Part shown: positions 1-6,143 of the stretch, piece after piece | Numbering within the stretch: position 1 is the stretch's first letter | Layout of the letters: each line of letters begins with the position of its first letter | Source: an uncultured Coprococcus sp. | GTDB taxonomy: Bacteria > Bacillota > Clostridia > Lachnospirales > Lachnospiraceae | NCBI GenBank assembly: GCA_900557435.1 | Contig: USSH01000085.1 | Coordinates: 1-8,849 of the forward strand | Direction of reading: 5' to 3' | Length of the DNA: 8,849 bases | Notes under the pieces: model-generated | The model's database searches: none | The model's input: only the letters and a program-made list of their open reading frames with translations | What the model was told of the DNA's origin: nothing | Translations under genes and position numbers: made by a program

Positions 1-39
1 TCCAAATATATTTTCATCCAGATTATACCATCCCCCTAC

Positions 40-70
40 GGGGACGGAGGTACCTGTCCCCTCCGTCCCC
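40..70. repeat. REP-like GGGGACGG palindrome
   Basis: The arms GGGGACGGAGG (40-50) and CCTCCGTCCCC (60-70) are perfectly complementary over 11 bp and enclose a 9-nt loop. A CCCC at 32-36 can also pair with the GGGG at 40-43, giving a small competing hairpin. No T-run follows on either strand, so it is not a standard intrinsic terminator. Palindromes rich in GGGGAC/GTCCCC resemble the dispersed REP-type elements moved by Y1 (RAYT/TnpA-REP) transposases; membership is inferred from appearance, and no transposase gene is present here. Confidence 0.6.
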
Positions 71-135
71 GCCTTCATTTGTGGGATGCGGAGTCGCCGG
101 TTATATTGAGCAGATAAGTGCCGTCTTGCACGCAT

Positions 136-165
136 TTGACTAAAATTTTACACGGCGCTGATAGT
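136..165 (+). promoter_or_regulatory. candidate promoter for DUF3137-lemA
   Basis: A -35 of TTGACT (136-141) lies 18 bp before a -10-like GATAGT (160-165, four of six matches). Transcription would start near 172, giving a leader of about 65 nt. A second -10-like TATAGT at 186-191 has no good -35, so the exact promoter is uncertain. Confidence 0.35.
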
Positions 166-237
166 GGGCAGGTGTGAAAATGTTTTATAGTAAATCAAAT
201 AACAGTTGATCTGGACGGGATAAAGGAGAAATCACGG

Positions 238-1674
238 ATGAAAAAGGAACACGGGGACAGAGTGGCTCGTGCACTTGAATTTGCAAATGAATCAGCTGAG
301 TATCATGTCAGGAACTATGCGGATGGGACGCTTATGCCCGGAGATGCATATGCTGATCTGCCGATAGATGAGAGAGACCGAATGTATCTTGGACCGGATG
401 CCGGAGCGCCCAACATGTATTCCAGAATATACCGCAGTCAGAGAGAGAAAGAGATGCGGGAGCAGGGCATGACAAATGAGCAGATAAAGCTGAGATGGGA
501 AGCGCTTGATGCCATGTGGCACCGGGAGATAGAGGAGAGGCTCTACGGGGAAGCCAGACAGAATGACCGGTCAGATGATGTGATATCAAGATACGAGAAT
601 GAAGGATTGCCTGGTGATTTTCAGAGAAAGAGCGATCAGGCGGATGCGAAGAGAAGGGCAAAATGGCTAGGGATACGAATAGTGCTCATAACCATAGTAG
701 TGGCGCTCATGGCGTTCACGATACTTAACGAGGCCGGGCTGATAGACGGCATGAGTATAACTGAGCAGATATTTGACAGTATAGAGCAGATATTTGGCGG
801 TATGGACAGCATATCGTCAGGCAGTGCGGGAACTGGTGTTGGAACAGATTCAGAAAATCCCGGCGGACTGGTGGTCGTATACGGGGTAGTTATCTTCCTT
901 ATATTCAGATGGGTGAATAAGAGTAAAAAGAAAAAGGTGGATATTCCAAATTCCGGTTTGATATACACGGAGTTGATCCCACAGATTATCAGGAGACGTT
1001 ATGGAGAGGACAGCGTATATAGTCATCAGAGAGGACTTCCTTCGGATCAGATGAGGAGACTGAACTGTTTCGGTGGCAGACCGTTTACACTGGATGGACA
1101 GCCTTTGCCGATTACCGGTCGTGACATGGTGGAGGGAACATACAGAGGTGTCCATTTCAGGTGCAGTTATGAGTACATGGAGTACGAGTATTATTACGAG
1201 GACAGCGATGGTGACAGAGAGAAAAAGATCGACAAATTATTTGGCGGGCTGGTTGTTGAGATACCATATAGAAAGACTTCATCGGATTTGCTGGGAGTCA
1301 TGGGAAACTCCGAACTGGCGATGAAGAATATATTGAAGTGTGGTCCGGGGCGTGGCGCAGAGGGAAGAATAGAAAAGACAGAAAACGAGAACTTTAATCT
1401 GCTGTTCACTATAAACTGCAATGATGAGGAGAATATATTTTATATGCTTACTCCGGATGTTATGGAGAGGCTGGCGGCACTTTATCCAAAGGAGAAGTCG
1501 GCTCTCCATGTGACATTCGATGGGGACAGATTGTACATGTGTATAAGCAGGAGTGATAAATACATGGTATTTGACGAGGAGAAAAATATAAAAAGTATGA
1601 GTGATGTGGAGGCTTATCTGGACAAATACCTGCGCATGCTGCAGGAGACGCTGGATGCGGCTCTGTTACTATAG
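238..1674 (+). CDS. DUF3137 family membrane protein
   Basis: A 478-residue protein of unknown biochemical function. Residues about 1-143 are hydrophilic, charged and rich in Arg, Glu and Asp. A first membrane helix lies at about 144-163, a Ser/Gly-rich linker at about 171-208, a second helix at about 209-226 followed by a basic KSKKKK stretch (positive-inside), and the rest is soluble. The C-terminal part carries the DUF3137 pattern: an FGGLVVEIPY segment at 335-344, then YMLTPDVMERL (402-412) and a HVTFDGDRLYMCI strand (424-436). The start is supported by AAAGGAG at 222-228. It lies 44 nt before lemA, and DUF3137 and LemA proteins are often neighbours, so a joint membrane role is likely. The N-terminal 140 residues are more than I expect for the family. 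Family call firm, role unknown. Confidence 0.85.
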   Translation: MKKEHGDRVARALEFANESAEYHVRNYADGTLMPGDAYADLPIDERDRMYLGPDAGAPNMYSRIYRSQREKEMREQGMTNEQIKLRWEALDAMWHREIEERLYGEARQNDRSDDVISRYENEGLPGDFQRKSDQADAKRRAKWLGIRIVLITIVVALMAFTILNEAGLIDGMSITEQIFDSIEQIFGGMDSISSGSAGTGVGTDSENPGGLVVVYGVVIFLIFRWVNKSKKKKVDIPNSGLIYTELIPQIIRRRYGEDSVYSHQRGLPSDQMRRLNCFGGRPFTLDGQPLPITGRDMVEGTYRGVHFRCSYEYMEYEYYYEDSDGDREKKIDKLFGGLVVEIPYRKTSSDLLGVMGNSELAMKNILKCGPGRGAEGRIEKTENENFNLLFTINCNDEENIFYMLTPDVMERLAALYPKEKSALHVTFDGDRLYMCISRSDKYMVFDEEKNIKSMSDVEAYLDKYLRMLQETLDAALLL

Positions 1675-1718
1675 AAGAGAAATTGCGAAAACGAGCAAAA
1701 GTACACGGAGGGAAATGT

Positions 1719-2279
1719 ATGTTTACAATATTATTTAGCAAAGGTGTGTTTGTATTTTGTGTGTTGGTGGTAATAGTTTTGATACTTTTATCGTATGTGA
1801 TAAAGACTGCAAATGCGCTGAAAGCATCGGAAAATAAGGTGAGAGAGCTGGATTCAGATGTGGATATTGCTCTTGCAAAGAGATATGATCTGCTCACAAA
1901 ACAGTATGCGATTGTAAAGTCGTATATGTCGTATGAGAGCGAGAATTTGATAACAGCGATAAAGCTCAGAAAAGGCATGACACCTGATGAAAAGACAGGA
2001 GTGGAGAAACTTATGAAAAATGCCTCGGATCAGATAAATGCAGTTGTGGAGGCATATCCGGAATTGGCGGCGGGCAAGAATATAGAGGTTCTTCAGAACA
2101 GCTGTACAAATGCGGAGGAGCACATCCAGGCGGCAAGAAGACTATACAATGCAGGTGTGACAAACTACAACAATCTGTGTAGTCAATTTCCTTCTTCGGT
2201 GGTTGCAGCCATCACGGGTCACAATATGGTGGAGTATTTCAAGACTGATGGGGATAAGAAATCAGATGTGATATTTTAG
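1719..2279 (+). CDS. lemA: LemA family protein
   Basis: A 186-residue LemA protein: an N-terminal membrane helix (about residues 8-28), then a long helical bundle, predicted as N-out or an uncleaved signal anchor. Family features are visible: a DVDIALAKRYDLL segment matching the usual 'D..lkrR.dLi', VEAYPELA (family E-x-YP-x-L), EEHIQAARRLYNAGVTNYN (family 'E..I..aR..YN..V..YN'), QFPSSVVAAITG and a C-terminal EYF. I chose the ATG at 1719 because GGAGG at 1707-1711 sits 7 nt upstream; an in-frame TTG at 1683 would only add 12 polar residues and has no such site. It follows the DUF3137 gene by 44 nt and is probably cotranscribed with it. LemA's molecular activity is not established. No terminator is evident before the convergent tRNA. 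Confidence 0.92.
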   Translation: MFTILFSKGVFVFCVLVVIVLILLSYVIKTANALKASENKVRELDSDVDIALAKRYDLLTKQYAIVKSYMSYESENLITAIKLRKGMTPDEKTGVEKLMKNASDQINAVVEAYPELAAGKNIEVLQNSCTNAEEHIQAARRLYNAGVTNYNNLCSQFPSSVVAAITGHNMVEYFKTDGDKKSDVIF

Positions 2280-2312
2280 CAGGAAATTCAGATGTTTTTG
2301 TGCATAAAAAAA

Positions 2313-2386
2313 TCGGTGCGACGGGATTCGAACCCACGACCTCTTCGTCCCGAACGAAGCGCTCTACCAAGCTGAGCCACGCACCG
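2313..2386 (-). tRNA. tRNA-Pro (anticodon CGG)
   Basis: A complete 74-nt cloverleaf on the - strand. The acceptor stem starts CGGTGCG (2386-2380) and pairs with the 3' CGCACCG; the discriminator base is A (complement of 2313). The D arm is GCTC/GAGC, the anticodon stem CTTCG/CGAAG with loop TTCGGGA, and the T loop is GTTCGAATC. The anticodon CGG (2352-2350) reads CCG, so proline; C1-G72 and G35-G36 agree with bacterial tRNA-Pro. The 3' CCA is not encoded. Seven T follow directly on the transcribed strand (2312-2306), which could help termination. It is convergent with lemA. Confidence 0.96.
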
Positions 2387-2413
2387 ATTGTGTTATATTA
2401 ACACTGCCATAAT

Positions 2414-2442
2414 AGTATAAGAACATTCTGAAAAAAATGCAA
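2414..2442 (-). promoter_or_regulatory. promoter of tRNA-Pro
   Basis: On the - strand a -35 TTGCAT (2442-2437) is followed after exactly 17 bp by a -10 TATACT (2419-2414). Transcription would start near 2407, about 20 nt before the mature tRNA 5' end, a normal leader for RNase P processing. Confidence 0.7.
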
Positions 2443-2463
2443 GGAGTTTTCTAAATAAATTGT

Positions 2464-2558
2464 CAAGAAATTTTTGGTTCTAGGAATTTCTGTCCCTAGA
2501 AAATTTTAACTCTGGAAATTTTCACCCTAGAAATTTTTACTCCCAGAAATTGGCCCCC
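2464..2558. repeat. diverged 16-bp tandem repeat array
   Basis: Six units begin at 2464, 2480, 2496, 2512, 2527 and 2543, so spacings are 16, 16, 16, 15 and 16. The + strand consensus is CTAGAAATTTTTACTC; units differ at two to five positions and the last runs into a GG plus seven-C tract (2552-2560). The array has no credible open frame. It lies directly behind the tRNA-Pro promoter and about 90 bp before the glycosyltransferase promoter. Confidence 0.8.
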
Positions 2559-2634
2559 CCATAAATCTTCGTGGCAATCTATATTCAGAATATTCGAAAA
2601 GCTCTTTTATGAAACAGAAAATCTATCAATGGCA

Positions 2635-2679
2635 GATAATTATCCATTTTGAGGTGGCCATAGATACAATTTATATAAT
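2635..2679 (+). promoter_or_regulatory. candidate promoter and operator-like palindrome before GT4 gene
   Basis: A perfect -10, TATAAT (2674-2679), follows TTGAGG (2649-2654) at a rather long 19-bp spacing; shifting the -10 to TATATA (2672-2677) gives 17 bp. Five bases upstream of the -35 is the perfect 10-bp palindrome GATAATTATC (2635-2644), a possible operator. Transcription would start near 2686, giving a leader of about 127 nt. Confidence 0.45.
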
Positions 2680-2744
2680 ATTTAGATTTGTTACAGTGGA
2701 AATTTATATGTGTATGGCAGAGTAATAACCAGAAGGTAGTTGAT

Positions 2745-2791
2745 ATGAGGATAAGGTGCAGGTGGTGATGGACAGAATGAAAGCCGCCTGA
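2745..2791 (+). other. two overlapping mini-ORFs in the GT4 leader
   Basis: ATG at 2745 opens MRIRCRW and stops at TGA 2766-2768; ATG at 2768-2770 shares a base with that stop and opens MDRMKAA, stopping at 2789-2791. An AGAAGG sequence (2731-2736) lies 8 nt before the first. The arrangement resembles translationally coupled leader peptides, but frames of seven codons arise readily by chance. Confidence 0.15.
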
Positions 2792-2812
2792 AATAGAAGG
2801 AGACGATAGATC

Positions 2813-3985
2813 ATGAAGATACTTATTACTACGGACTGGTATGAACCTGTTATAAATGGAGTTGTGACATCGGTTGTCAATCTGTCAAATGAACTTAAGA
2901 AAAGAGGACATGATGTGAAAATACTCACCCTGTCCAGAAATCATCATACATATGCAGAAGGGGATGTGATATATGCTGCATCGATAGGTGCCGGAAAGAT
3001 ATATCCTGAGGCAAGACTTAAGATTCCTGTCATTAAGGCGGTCATAGACAAACTCATAGAATGGAAACCAGATGTCATACATTCCCAGTGTGAGTTCTCA
3101 ACCTTCTTCATGGCGAAGAAGATCGCTGATGAGACAAATTCGCCGATAGTGCACACATATCACACGGTATACGAGGAATACACTCATTACTTTTCGCCAA
3201 ATGCAGCGTGGGGGCGCAAAGTTGTGCAGAAACTTACCAGGATGTTATCAGCTAGGGTGGATGCAATGATAGCACCTAGCAGGAAGATAGAGGATGTGCT
3301 TGAAAAGTATGATGTATTATGTCCTGTTGAGGTGATCCCATCTGGAATCGACACGGATAAATTCGGGAAATACATTGGAACGGACAGCAGATACAGGATC
3401 AGGCAGCAGTATGGACTCACCGATGACCAGACAGTTCTCCTCTATGTGGGCAGACTTGCGAAGGAGAAGAATACCCTTGAGATACTCAGATGCCAGAAGA
3501 GAGTGCGCAGGTACGGTACAACCCTCATGATAGTTGGAGACGGACCATACAGGGCAGAGATAGAGTCGCAGGTAAATGAGCTTGGAATCTCCGACAGCGT
3601 GATATTTACGGGTATGATAGAGCCTGATAAGGTGGCTGAGTATTATCAGGTTGGTGACTTTTTCGTAAGTGCATCCACAAGTGAGACACAGGGACTTACT
3701 TATGTAGAGGCTCTGGCAGCTGGAATACCACTTCTGTGCAGAGAGGATCCGTGCCTTGCAGATGTGGTTGATCCGGGAAAGAATGGCTGGGAATTTACTG
3801 ATGAGGAAACATTTGAAAATGCGTTGGTGAAGTGGCTTGATATGAGTTCAGATTCAAGGCAGCAGCTCAGACGAAATGCAGCGCAGTCGGCAGACAAATT
3901 TTCCACAAGAACATTTGCAGACAGGGTGGAGAAGCTTTATATGAATGTGTGCGAGCTCAGAGAGCTGGTGCTTAAGGTTTGCTAG
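2813..3985 (+). CDS. GT4 glycosyltransferase, probable diacylglycerol glucosyltransferase
   Basis: A 390-residue GT-B fold enzyme that would transfer a sugar from a nucleotide sugar at the cytoplasmic membrane face. The N-terminal acceptor domain opens with MKILITTDWYEPVINGVVTSV and carries HTYHTVYEEYTHYF (114-127), a segment typical of alpha-glucosyl-diacylglycerol synthases (the BgsB/LafA/alMGS group). The donor domain has GRLAKEKN (213-220, with R214 and K219), VGDGP (241-245) and the EX7E motif E291-TQGLTYV-E299. Length is normal; no membrane helix is visible. The start is set by GAAGGAG (2796-2802), 10 nt before ATG. It stands alone between its own promoter and a terminator. GT4 membership is firm; the lipid acceptor is inferred from the HTYHT segment. 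Mannosyltransferases of phosphatidylinositol type are a less likely alternative. Confidence 0.9.
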   Translation: MKILITTDWYEPVINGVVTSVVNLSNELKKRGHDVKILTLSRNHHTYAEGDVIYAASIGAGKIYPEARLKIPVIKAVIDKLIEWKPDVIHSQCEFSTFFMAKKIADETNSPIVHTYHTVYEEYTHYFSPNAAWGRKVVQKLTRMLSARVDAMIAPSRKIEDVLEKYDVLCPVEVIPSGIDTDKFGKYIGTDSRYRIRQQYGLTDDQTVLLYVGRLAKEKNTLEILRCQKRVRRYGTTLMIVGDGPYRAEIESQVNELGISDSVIFTGMIEPDKVAEYYQVGDFFVSASTSETQGLTYVEALAAGIPLLCREDPCLADVVDPGKNGWEFTDEETFENALVKWLDMSSDSRQQLRRNAAQSADKFSTRTFADRVEKLYMNVCELRELVLKVC

Positions 3986-4024
3986 AGCGAAATACGCTCA
4001 AATGACCTGTCCTGCGGAGATTGC

Positions 4025-4118
4025 TTGATGAACAGATTCTTTAAAGGGTGATAGACGGATTGGTACACTAAAAGTCTTCATCCTGTGTGGCGTGTTTGAT
4101 GAACAGATTCCTTAAAGG
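4025..4118 (+). repeat. 23-bp direct repeat pair
   Basis: TTGATGAACAGATTCTTTAA and the next AGG (4025-4047) recur at 4096-4118 with one change (T to C at the 16th base), 71 bp apart. Upstream, CCTG followed by a GG-containing stretch is partly shared too, suggesting an old tandem duplication of about 71 bp. The second copy supplies the 5' arm of the terminator at 4107-4153. Confidence 0.8.
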
Positions 4119-4153
4119 AGTGAGGAGCCCTTGCTCTTATAAGGAATTTTTTT
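4107..4153 (+). terminator. intrinsic terminator after GT4 gene
   Basis: Outer arms ATTCCTTA (4107-4114) and TAAGGAAT (4140-4147) pair over 8 bp; an inner GAGC (4125-4128) pairs with GCTC (4133-4136) around a CCTT loop. Seven T follow (4147-4153). The gene stop is 122 nt upstream. The stem has an internal loop, so strength is uncertain. A small stem-loop at 3985-3999 next to the stop codon has no T-run. Confidence 0.6.
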
Positions 4154-4262
4154 GTTGATAAAACCCTGGTATTTGCCCATAGAACCATTCAAAGCGTTTG
4201 GGGAATTCGTTGAATTGTGCTGTTACTCATGTTTTACACGTTTTATAGGATTTTTAGTTCCG

Positions 4263-4350
4263 CTGATTTTCCAATATCTGATTTTCCAATATCTGATTTT
4301 CCAATACCTGATTTTCCAATATCTGATTTTCTAATACTATTTTCCAATAA
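4263..4350 (+). repeat. 15-bp tandem repeat array (five units plus a partial)
   Basis: The unit CTGATTTTCCAATAT starts at 4263, 4278, 4293, 4308 and 4323, with single changes in units 3 and 5; a shortened sixth copy ends near 4350. Because 15 is a multiple of three it yields a repeated FQYLI-type peptide in one frame, but that frame has only a TTG start without a ribosome binding site, right behind a terminator, so I do not call a gene. Confidence 0.9.
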
Positions 4351-4372
4351 ATGAACAAAAGAGATCTAAAGA

Positions 4373-4474
4373 TACAAAATTATCCTAAAACAGCAAAAAA
4401 ATGGTGATTCAGGATAAAATCTAGAGAAATTATCCTGAAATTGCCAATAACGCTGTGTTCAGGATAATTTTGTA
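4373..4474. repeat. nested inverted-repeat cluster built on one 13-bp motif
   Basis: The motif AAATTATCCTGAA or its complement occurs four times in alternating orientation: 4375-4386 (+, diverged end), 4408-4420 (-, diverged end), 4427-4439 (+) and 4458-4470 (-). The outermost copies form a perfect 14-bp inverted repeat, TACAAAATTATCCT (4373-4386) with AGGATAATTTTGTA (4461-4474). The third and fourth form a perfect 13-bp inverted repeat with an 18-nt loop, and the second and third a 10-bp one. Several exclusive hairpins or a cruciform are possible. No coding potential is seen. Confidence 0.85.
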
Positions 4475-4513
4475 CTTTTAAGGCAAAAAATAGCGTATTT
4501 GGGACAAACCAGC

Positions 4514-4704
4514 AAACAGCGCCATCAGGTCACGGGGATAAAACGACAAATAAAACCCAAACAGCGCCATCAGGTCACGGGGATAAAACGACAAATAAAA
4601 ACCAAACAGCGCCATCAGATCACGGGGATAAACCGACAAATAAAACCCAAACAGCGCCATCAGGTCACGGGCATAAACCAGCAAACAGACCCCATCAAGG
4701 CATG
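4514..4704. repeat. 45-bp tandem repeat array
   Basis: Units begin with AAACAGCGCCATCAGG at 4514, 4559, 4604 and 4649, exactly 45 bp apart and differing at only a few positions. The fourth is cut to 34 bp and a degenerate fifth starts at 4683. The 14-mer AAACCAGCAAACAG stands at the left edge (4506-4519) and recurs near the right end (4675-4688). There are no variable spacers, so this is not a CRISPR array. Both strands are open because 45 is a multiple of three; neither frame has a good start. Confidence 0.9.
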
Positions 4705-4777
4705 AGGAAATCAGGCAAACCACAGGTTAAAATGACTACCACGTGATTTAACAAAATATATTATTTCAAAAAATCTG

Positions 4778-4806
4778 TTGACAACACTATAATACTAGTG
4801 TACTAT
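4778..4806 (+). promoter_or_regulatory. promoter of the GntR-ABC operon
   Basis: A consensus -35 TTGACA (4778-4783) and a -10 TACTAT (4801-4806) are separated by 17 bp. Transcription would begin near 4813, giving an 80-nt leader. A TATAAT at 4788-4793 is too close to the -35 to be its partner. Confidence 0.75.
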
Positions 4807-4816
4807 CTAACTAGTA
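4793..4816. promoter_or_regulatory. operator-like inverted repeat over the -10
   Basis: TACTAGT (4793-4799) and ACTAGTA (4810-4816) form a 7-bp inverted repeat with a 10-nt spacer that holds the -10. YtrA-type GntR repressors bind inverted repeats at their own promoters, so this is the natural site for autorepression by the downstream regulator. GTACAG then appears twice (4814-4819 and 4822-4827). Confidence 0.6.
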
Positions 4817-4894
4817 CAGAGGTACAGATACACGGAAATAGGTAGTATATCTCTGATATGTTCCGTAAGAGCAATACCAAGGAGGAGGTGTGTG

Positions 4895-5251
4895 ATGGAA
4901 TTTAAGACAAATATACCCATATATCTTCAGGTTATAGATGATATAAAGCAGAAGATCATAGCGGGCACACTGCCTTTGGGATCTAAGCTTCCGTCATCAA
5001 GAGAACTTGCCATAGAATACCAGATAAATCCGAATACTGCAGCGAGGATTTATAGCGAGATGGAGTCGATGGGGTTGTCCTATACCAGACGTGGAATAGG
5101 AACATTTGTGACGGAGGATGACAAGGTCATAGACGACCTGAAAAAGGAGAGAATAGAGGAAATCATACAGAGCTTTGATGAACAGCTCACCGGTATGGGA
5201 TTTTCACAGGATGAGATCCTTGAGCTGCTAAAAGAACACTTTGGGAAGTAA
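4895..5251 (+). CDS. GntR family transcriptional regulator, YtrA type
   Basis: A 118-residue cytoplasmic repressor. The winged helix-turn-helix covers about residues 8-73: IPIYLQVIDDIKQKIIAGTL, then LPSSRELAIEYQINPNTAAR (recognition region) and the wing YTRRGIGTFV. Only about 45 residues follow, two helices used for dimerisation in the YtrA subfamily; there is no ligand domain as in FadR or HutC types. The ATG at 4895 is preferred over GTG at 4892 because GGAGG copies at 4881-4885 and 4884-4888 space well to it. The promoter -10 lies inside an inverted repeat, so it probably represses its own operon, with the ABC transporter genes 98 nt downstream. The inducer is unknown; relatives respond to cell-wall-active compounds. 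Confidence 0.93.
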   Translation: MEFKTNIPIYLQVIDDIKQKIIAGTLPLGSKLPSSRELAIEYQINPNTAARIYSEMESMGLSYTRRGIGTFVTEDDKVIDDLKKERIEEIIQSFDEQLTGMGFSQDEILELLKEHFGK

Positions 5252-5340
5252 ATAAAAAGACGAGGAGATAGAAAGTAAATAAGAAAGTAACAAGAAAGAA
5301 ATATGAAATAAGAAGAAAATAAGGAATAAAAAAGAAGGGA
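5252..5340 (+). other. A/G-rich intergenic linker
   Basis: Of 89 bases on the + strand only about a dozen are pyrimidines, with repeated AGAAAGTAA-like and AAGAAA blocks. The RNA would be almost unstructured and would present the AGAAGGGA ribosome binding site (5333-5340) of the ATPase gene openly. No hairpin or terminator is present, so the regulator and transporter are likely one transcript. Confidence 0.6.
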
Positions 5341-5349
5341 AATGATACA

Positions 5350-6036
5350 ATGTTAAAATGCGAACATCTGGTTAAGAAATATATCACGACCACAGCGATA
5401 TCCGACCTGTCACTGGAGATTGAGCCGGGACACATATATGCGCTGCTCGGTCCAAATGGAAGTGGAAAATCAACACTTATGAAGATCATAGCCGGCCTGG
5501 TCAAGCCGGATTCAGGAACTATCACAATAGATGGAGTGTCTATGACATACAGGTCAAAGAAAGACATAGCGTATATGCCGACGGAGGCCTTCTTCTTCGG
5601 ATATATGAATTGTAAAGACATAGGAAAGTATTACAAAGATTTCTTTGATGACTTTGACTATGACAAATACATGGGACTGCTTGCTGAGATGGAGCTGAAT
5701 CCGGACCAAAAGGCAAAGAGTATGTCCTCCGGAATGCTGGCAAAGCTTAAGATAGCGGTTACACTGTCCAGAGACAGCAGGATCGCCATGCTGGACGAGC
5801 CGCTCAACGGAATAGATATCATAGCGAGGGAGAAGATCATAAGCACAATAGTTAGGAATATATCGGATGACACAGCAGTGATCATGTCCAGCCACCTTGT
5901 GGATGAGCTTGAGAGAATCGTGGATCACGCATTCTTTATCAAGAATGGCACCTGTGTGCTCCAGGGAGATGCAGAGGAACTGCGAGTGAGCAGGGGCAAG
6001 TCGATAGTTGATATGTATAAGGAAATATATGCATAA
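5350..6036 (+). CDS. ABC transporter ATP-binding protein (YtrB/BcrA-like)
   Basis: A 228-residue cytoplasmic ATPase. Walker A is GPNGSGKST (34-42); Walker B is IAMLDEP (145-151) with catalytic E150; the D-loop region is NGID (153-156); the switch histidine is H182 in SSHLVDE. The signature motif is relaxed, MSSGM (125-129) instead of LSGGQ, and the Q-loop position reads YMPTEA (75-80) with no glutamine. Both deviations are seen in transporters paired with YtrA-type regulators, though the missing Gln is worth noting. It is short, lacking a C-terminal regulatory domain. It lies between the GntR repressor and a six-helix permease; together they would form an exporter or lipid/peptide-sensing transporter. 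The substrate cannot be read from sequence. Confidence 0.92.
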   Translation: MLKCEHLVKKYITTTAISDLSLEIEPGHIYALLGPNGSGKSTLMKIIAGLVKPDSGTITIDGVSMTYRSKKDIAYMPTEAFFFGYMNCKDIGKYYKDFFDDFDYDKYMGLLAEMELNPDQKAKSMSSGMLAKLKIAVTLSRDSRIAMLDEPLNGIDIIAREKIISTIVRNISDDTAVIMSSHLVDELERIVDHAFFIKNGTCVLQGDAEELRVSRGKSIVDMYKEIYA

Positions 6037-6143
6037 AACAAATGACAGATAATGAGTTTTAAGATACTACGGCAATTGCAGGATGATGATTTCGAGGCTG
6101 CGGTTGTTGGTTGAAATTTGTTGATGAAGGAGAGATAGATATT

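Noticed and set aside
2313..2386. tRNA as integration site of a mobile island
   Set aside because: No integrase, no duplicated tRNA end and no foreign-looking genes in the flanks.
4152..4334. Open frame of 60 codons ending in FQYLI repeats
   Set aside because: It uses a TTG start without a ribosome binding site, begins inside the terminator T-run, and its second half is just the translated 15-bp array.
4373..4474. DnaA box cluster or replication origin (four TTATCC words)
   Set aside because: The words read TTATCCT rather than TTATCCACA and there is no dnaA, dnaN or AT-rich unwinding element with them.
4514..4704. CRISPR array
   Set aside because: Units are contiguous and almost identical with no variable spacers, and there are no cas genes.
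4478..4723. Open frames on both strands across the 45-bp repeats
   Set aside because: A repeat whose length is a multiple of three keeps frames open on both strands; neither has a plausible start or binding site.
6111..6143. Longer permease start at TTG 6111
   Set aside because: The extension would be translated from the AAGGAG ribosome binding site itself and adds acidic residues not expected before the first helix.
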